Source: Hofstenia miamia (Eukaryota; Xenacoelomorpha; Acoela). From it: DNA of 64,000 bases. Shown one piece after another: positions 58,335-64,000 of this stretch. A program made the translations under genes and the position numbers. The stretch spans positions 1,494,266-1,558,265 of the forward strand of contig SCFE01000041.1 in the NCBI GenBank assembly GCA_004352715.1, in the 5' to 3' direction. The first letter of the stretch is position 1. The number at the start of each line of letters is the position of its first letter. The notes beneath the pieces were generated by a model. The model was not told the origin of the DNA. It saw nothing but the letters and a program-made list of their open reading frames with translations, and did not search any database.

Positions 58335-58680
58335 TTAAATATAGACAAGTGATATAAATTGAGTCTGATTTCTAAAAAAAGCCTTAGAAAACCGACCACA
58401 CTTTCGAAAAAGAAATTAATCTAAAATTTCCAAGGTATCTTATATTCGTATTCAGCGCCAAATACATCGAAGAAAAAGTTTTAAGTGAAAAATGTGCAAA
58501 ACGCAAAAATATTCATATAAGTTTCTGGGAAAATATTGTGCCCGACAGTGTCTTTATGACTGTTGCCAGCCCGCCTGATGCCCGCGCGAGTACCCGACGA
58601 CTTTGTGGAGGTGTCCCTGTAGAAGTCATGAAACGCGAAGAGGACAAGTTACTGAGTTTCAGAGAGTGGAATATATTTGA
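58335..58680. repeat. Dispersed repeat with CCCGCCTG words, copy 1
   Basis: AAATTGAGTCTGATTTCTAA (58356) and CTTAGAAAACCGACC (58383) match the copy at 61745-61785. A GC-rich part follows (GGAAAATATTGTGCCCGAC at about 58529, GCCCGCCTGATGCCCGCGCG at about 58568). Confidence 0.6.
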
Positions 58681-59883
58681 CTAAGATAACAATCATGTAA
58701 AAATTTGTGACTTTGTATCAATCTTTGCGTAAAAAATCATGCCTGTCAATTCATGAATAGTAGATTAATTAACGAAATGTCATTTCATTCATATATTGGT
58801 AAAAAAAGAATTTTTTTCTGATGAACTACTTAAGAAATAGAATCAGTAAAACTGCAGTAATGTAGAACTTGCACATTTGATTTACTTAATGCATCTTTAA
58901 TTCATTTGTAAAATATTTTTGCACCACTTGCCACGTCCTTCATGTAATTCCATTAAAGCTACTCTCTGGGGAAGTTTGCGTGATCTTTCAAGTTACTTGA
59001 TAGATGGTGTCTTCGTATTTACATAATTTATAGTCAAGCAACCAATGCTAATACGTAGAGAATATGTTATGATGCTGTTATTTCAAATCATGAAAACCAG
59101 ATATACAACTGATAATCGATACTAAATTTCAATTTCTTAGTAAAAAATTTTCTGGTGTTTTTGCACAAAAAATTTCCATATCTGCATTAAGTATTGTTAT
59201 TTGTATGAAAAATAATTCAAGTTTTGTGCAAACGTCGAAATAAATTTAAATAACAAAATTTATGAATTTAATTTAAATAGATTTTATTAACTTTTTACAG
59301 ACGAATTCAAATTTTATAAATTCATTTATAAGCCTAGACTAATATATTTATTTTCTAATTTTATTAATGAGAGAAAATGTGTAATATAAATATTTGCAAA
59401 TTTTATATGGAATTAATAAATTTGTTTATGGCACGTATGGAATTTGTCAGGGAGTATCAAATAGCCAGAAGTTCTACATCAAAAGTTGGTTTGTTAAGGT
59501 AATTACCATTAAATTTTCAAAATCAATATTTTTGCTAAATAAATTTGCAAATTACATAATTGTACGTTATGGAACTAATCTTAAAATCAGAAATTTGATT
59601 GCTCTGTACTAAATAATTCAATGATAAAAGTTTCAACAAGTAATTGTGTAAAAATTTAATAACTGGTTAATCATTTATTCATGAAACTAATTAAGATATA
59701 ATTTATTCATTGTTAAGTCAATAGAACTCTTTGAATTATGAATTTATAAAAGGAAAATTTGCAAGAAACCATTTAGATAATCCGTAGTTCAAAGAAGCAA
59801 TCTTTCAAACTTTCTTGACATTACTGGCGTAGACATACATGTATACTCTGTATATCATAATATTTAAAATATAACGGTATCAT

Positions 59884-59930
59884 GCTAAATAAGATAAGAT
59901 ATTCTTTATTCATATAAATATTGACAATTT
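59884..59930 (-). mobile_element. Retrotransposon 3' tail on the minus strand
   Basis: AATAAGATAAGATATTC, read in reverse complement, gives GAATATCTTATCTTATT, the same type of (CTTAT)n end and preceding sequence as at 43735-43770. No coding part follows; a 3'-end stub. Confidence 0.45.
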
Positions 59931-61189
59931 TTGAAACTGGTACGTTTTCTGAAAACCTCGAAAAGATATACAAGCATGCAATCAATCTACCAGGCTAAAG
60001 ATAAATTACTATCGTTATGCTTCGTTTATTTCATGAAAACTACATAAGGAAATTAAGGCCTTCTGAATCAGCTCGACCAAAATATTTTGAGTTAGTTATA
60101 AGAATTGCATACAATCAGTTGGTTTTCTAACTGGACAAACCCAGTTCTGCTAAAGTAGCCCAGCAATGAATTTCTTCCTAGCCAGTACGATTATAGAGGA
60201 AATCACCAATTAATGTTCAACGTGCTCTGAATAACGTCTAAGAACAATAATTAAAATAAATTTTCATTCTTATTTTTTTCATTATGCATAGGCTTATAAA
60301 ATTTACTGCTTTACATACAAAAAGAATTTTTCAGATTTAAATATTTCTGAATATATCATAAATAATAACCAAATGCCCCATTTGAATATGTGAACACCAG
60401 TTAACGAATTTTAGAAGAATCTCTGCTATTTCCCTTTGTGTGGATGTTTATGTTGCATGAAGGTTTTTCAAATAGACTTACCCGAAAGAATCCTCTTTTG
60501 GGATATAAGGAATCTGATGAAGAAGGGACTACCGGACATTTACTTGCCAAAATGTGCAATTACATGTTATTTGCATTGCGTGCAATTCCTGAATATGTGT
60601 TCGTAAAGTGTACTGGACAAAGATAATTGAATAAAAATTTGAGTAATGGAAAAAACTGGAGGATGAAAGGAATGATCTCATCAAGTAAGATGCATTTAGT
60701 GTAGGTTTGGTGCATTGCACACAGAATTAGTTGGGCTTGCAAGTATGTCACCAACACAGTTCATGAATTAAGCAAACCTACTGCGGTGGCCAAGAACATT
60801 GCTTCAATTCTTCACACGTTTGAAATTAGAACTCGGGAGCTGAAAGCCGCAACAGCTAGCGGCTGCAACCATTGAAGCCGTTCCCGGCCGAAAAATTTTG
60901 TATTGTATATGATATTCACCAAATTTTTCATAATTTATCTAGACTTTACTGACACTTAATAAAACTCACTATTCATTCAAAAACTCTGCTTAGTTCCGTA
61001 TAAGATTCAAAGCAAAAGTTAGACTTAAGGCTGCTAAAAATCATAGCTGGGCGTTAGCAGTGACTTGCGGGTAATCACGGCTAAAGGCAAAAAAGTGCAG
61101 AGACTAGCATTCCGGCAAGTTTATGACCATTAATGACAACGAATACCACGGCCATGTGTGACATTGCTTATATTATTTCTTTTTTTGAG
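59931..61189. other. Non-coding stretch
   Basis: A 62-codon frame at 60438-60626 is unrecognised. A small hairpin AGCCGC-8 bases-GCGGCT lies at about 60844-60865. Confidence 0.4.
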
Positions 61190-61278
61190 TGCTTTATGTT
61201 GTTACGGATCGCACAATAGGGTAGCTTTGTGGGCCTTTGTCCAATTTGTGCCCGCGGGCTATCAGTTGTGCACCCCTG
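61190..61278 (-). mobile_element. hAT (Charlie-type) terminal fragment
   Basis: The reverse complement starts CAGGGGTGCACAACTGATAG and continues with GCCCGCGGGCACAAATTGG and AAGGCCCACAAAG, the typical CAGGGGT..CAAC..GCCCGCGGGC..GGCCC form of hAT-Charlie ends. The partner end was not found. Confidence 0.6.
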
Positions 61279-61654
61279 CTCTGGAGTAATCACATTGAAG
61301 TCAGTGTCTTCAAATCTTGACTAGAAAGTGTCATCTCATCGCTGAATAAAAGGCTCCAAGCAGATCAAAGTTGAACTTCAAAACATTGCTTATTCATTAT
61401 GCATAAAAAATATGTCAATGTTAAAAGACTTTGACTTTCGCCATGCTGTTCTGCACTGGCTATCTTCAAAGAAGTCACGTATTCAGCTAGCAACGCTACA
61501 TGTGAAAGTTATTTTCATGGAGTGTTTTAGGAGCTTAGTGCAATGGAATAACATCTCAATCTTAGGAAAGAGGCAGCTGCCAAAGTCGAATTTTAAAAAG
61601 AAAATACATTGTGTCATTAATCGAGAACTCTTTATAGAACTCTAATTTGGATAG

Positions 61655-61805
61655 ACAGGTTTCACCTAGTGTTTGCGGACGGGAAAATATTGTGTGACCA
61701 CCCGTTTTCTTTCTTGGCCGATGCCCGCCTGTCTAGTGACCTAAATTGAGTTTGATTTCTAACAAAACCTTGAAAAACCGACCGGAAATTCATAAAACAC
61801 AATAA
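61655..61805. repeat. Dispersed repeat with CCCGCCTG words, copy 2
   Basis: GGGAAAATATTGTGTGACC (61681), GATGCCCGCCTGTCTAGTG (61720), AAATTGAGTTTGATTTCTAA (61743) and CCTTGAAAAACCGACC (61766) match parts of 58335-58680. Confidence 0.6.
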
Positions 61806-62689
61806 ACTAAATTTAATTTTAAAAAACTGGTTATGTGAGTCAAAGCTTGAGTAAAACTTTATAATTTAATGCCAATACTGCTTTAAATATTAAGCCAAAA
61901 TATAATTCAAGTCTAATCTTTAAATTTAAGAAATATTCAACCTTTACGACATTTAATATAAATTTGTGTCATGCTCTAATTCCCATAATATCTAGTAAAT
62001 ATCAATTCCTATTGTTTGCTTAAACAATATATGTGCTACAAAAACGATCTAAGTGTCTTAAACAATGCATTTTTATAGTGCTAATAGGTTATGTTTCCGA
62101 AAATCCTTTACTGCGATTGATATTTTATGAGCCGAGCGATTTCAAAAAAAGTTTAAAAACCAGGAAATAAAATTGGTAAAATGTATTGAAATTTGATTTT
62201 GTAAACTAGAAGTTTATTTAAGTAACAATAAAGAAAATAGATATTTGCTATAGTCATTAAATCATAAAAACGTCAAATACATAGAGACGATATTTTGTCT
62301 TAAGCAAACCACTGTCAATTTAAGATAATGAATACATTTTAAAGAGTTGAAATTTTATTAACATCTGACAGAACGAAATTGACAGGATGCCAAATATAAT
62401 TACATTGTCTACGGTGCTATTTCCTAAAATTCATAAAAACACAAGTAGTTTTGGCGCACTTCACATAGATTGCCAAAATGGTCACTCTACCGATAAATTA
62501 GTTGTGTTTAAATTTCTGAAGTAATACTTGCGGTGATTTGCAACGCCTAAAGTAGATATCCGCGTCTCAGATATCAAGACTAATGAGCAGTAATAGAGTT
62601 GGCACCATAACGACAACTTCATTTCGTTTATCCTTCCTTTTTAAATTTGATTAGTTATTTCATAATGCTTTTAGTATTACCGATTTCTC
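61806..62689. other. Non-coding stretch
   Basis: No gene or named repeat recognised. Confidence 0.45.
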
Positions 62690-62990
62690 ATGAAATGAGA
62701 CTTCTAGAACTAGATGATGTACTCCGGAACACTTTAGTTCCATATAACAGGAACTTGGGATAAAATAATCATGTGAGAGGGACCAACATGTAACAATGAC
62801 TAGAAATGAAGCATGGATTTCAAAACATTACTAATAAATTTTTGCCAAATTCGACAAAAACAACAACGATTCCATGAGACCACATGGTGCTATGGGACCA
62901 GAAAATTTCATAGGACTGGTATGAAACGGTACTGGAACCAAACTGAAGATATTAAGTGGGACTGGGATCAGTAAATGTCTTATCTCACGA
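62690..62990. repeat. Locus with repeated word GGGACTGG
   Basis: GGAACACTTTAGTTCC (62729), AGGAACTTGGGA (62750), GGGACCAAC (62780), GGGACCAG (62894), AGGACTGGTA (62912), CGGTACTGGAACC (62928) and GGGACTGGGATC (62958) recur in 300 bp. The style resembles subterminal repeats of hAT-type MITEs. Confidence 0.5.
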
Positions 62991-63414
62991 AATAATACAC
63001 CGAGAACCGAGTTGATGCAAGATAATACGACATTGATCAGAAAGAATTATTAGATTTAAAATATATAGTTATAAAAGAAAATGCGATTTTTTGTGAAGTC
63101 TTAAACAATGAATTTCAATAAACGTGTTTAAATGGTCTAAGTTATGGGTTTGTTCGCATTAATATTTAATATTTACAGTGTAAATTTATGGCAATTCATG
63201 CAATCACCTTCACTTAAATGTTGAACAAAAATTAGCAAAAGTAAAAGATGTAAGTTGTAATCATTGGGGTTAAAAATAAATCGAAGACACATACTTGCCG
63301 CAAAATTTGTCAATTTTGATATAACCATTGGCAAAATGGAAAGTAGGTGAAGCCCGTCTAAGCTTAATATTATAAGATAAATACTTAGATTTTTCATATT
63401 AGTTCCATTTTTTC

Positions 63415-63434
63415 ATATATATATATATATATAC
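63415..63434. repeat. (TA)n microsatellite
   Basis: Simple dinucleotide tract. Confidence 0.9.
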
Positions 63435-63465
63435 ATTGTAAAAAACAAGAAATATTTTATGTATA

Positions 63466-63498
63466 CATGTTTCGAGTGTCTCCACTCATCGTCAGTAC
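63466..63498 (-). ncRNA. Hammerhead-ribozyme-like motif (degenerate)
   Basis: The reverse complement reads CTGACGA, one T, GAGTG-GAGA-CACTC (a 5-bp stem with a GAGA tetraloop), then GAAAC. This is the order of the hammerhead core (CUGANGA, stem II, GAAA) with one extra base before stem II. It is followed by the self-complementary ATGTATACAT where stem III would be. Hammerheads of this kind are known in Penelope-like elements; no RT is visible nearby. Confidence 0.3.
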
Positions 63499-63569
63499 AA
63501 AATAACTAAAATAATATTGTGGTAAATACAAATTTTATGATATTAAAATCATATATATATACATACAGT

Positions 63570-63895
63570 TATATTATGTCGCTATGTACGCATGAAAAAT
63601 TATATGACGCTATGTAAAATTTTTATGTACCAGCAAGATTTCTTTTTTGTTAAAAAATGCAATGATAATATGATTTCATTGAAAATGGTAGCCCAAGTAT
63701 AGCATTATAATTACTCAGCTGGAAATTGGCAAACTTAGAGTATATTGCACAAACATATTTAGAATTTTCATAAATAAAGGGACTCACAGCTATCCAATGT
63801 CATACAGTAATTTTTTCATATATCGCTATGTACGCCTAGATATGACGCTATGTATTCTTTTTTGAGCATTTCGTATGCAAATAGCGCCATGTTAT
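63570..63895. repeat. Locus with repeated word CGCTATGTAC
   Basis: TCGCTATGTACGC (63579) then GACGCTATGTAAAA (63606) are followed 240 bp later by the same pair, TCGCTATGTACGCC (63822) and GACGCTATGTATTC (63844), plus AGCGCCATGTTAT (63882). A (TA)n tract lies just before (63550-63560). Confidence 0.6.
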
Positions 63896-64000
63896 AGCTC
63901 TAATTGTATATACGTGAACGGATTACGAGATATCGACAACTGTTTTAGCAAAGGTTGATATTAAGGCTTAATTCTTTGTGCTACTTGCTCCACAGGCAGC

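Noticed and set aside
1-64000. CRISPR arrays, rRNA or tRNA genes
   Set aside because: The repeats lack regular spacing with unique spacers, the genome is eukaryotic, and no cloverleaf or rRNA segment was recognised by eye.

Overview
This is an AT-rich, intron-containing, transposon-rich piece of an invertebrate animal genome. The evidence is spliced genes with GT-AG introns, animal-type endosomal and nuclear-pore WD40 proteins, and a broad mix of animal transposon families. The species cannot be named from the sequence; a tunicate, cnidarian or lophotrochozoan would all fit. The assembly is a draft with four N-gaps, three of them bordering (TA)n microsatellites on at least one side, and one isolated N inside a near-perfect 1.3-kb direct duplication.

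Three host genes lie head to tail on the + strand. They are PSMG4 (proteasome assembly chaperone 4, single exon, 10375-10740), WDR91 (endosome maturation, seven coding exons, 11310-20722, 604 residues) and SEH1 (nucleoporin and GATOR2 WD40 protein, five coding exons, 21362-33640, 365 residues). Intergenic distances are only 569 and 639 bp. A splice-acceptor-like AG lies just upstream of the WDR91 and SEH1 start codons, so a 5'-UTR intron or spliced-leader trans-splicing of an operon-like unit is possible. The last SEH1 intron is 8.46 kb and is filled with decayed DNA transposons.

The rest is mobile DNA. Region 1-10 kb holds a Tc1-like pseudogene, a 108-bp MITE, (TA)n-flanked repeat loci, the 1.3-kb duplication and two decayed non-LTR reverse transcriptases. 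The introns hold more non-LTR debris plus pogo-, piggyBac- and MULE-type transposase remnants. At 38.5-44.2 kb a nearly full-length non-LTR retrotransposon is nested inside an older relative. Its ORF1 is an SGNH-esterase protein and its ORF2 is an uninterrupted 1109-residue endonuclease/reverse transcriptase. ORF2 carries a 2A-like NPGP motif near its N terminus and a Lys where the endonuclease GDxN motif should have its Asn. Region 44-64 kb has no recognisable host gene, only MITEs, transposase and RT fragments, and short-word repeat loci.

The most unusual pattern is a set of loci beside (TA)n tracts. In each one a short word of the shape CG(C/T)TnnGTAC is repeated several times with a locus-specific spelling, sometimes in inverted arrangement. 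They look like non-autonomous transposons with subterminal binding-site repeats.
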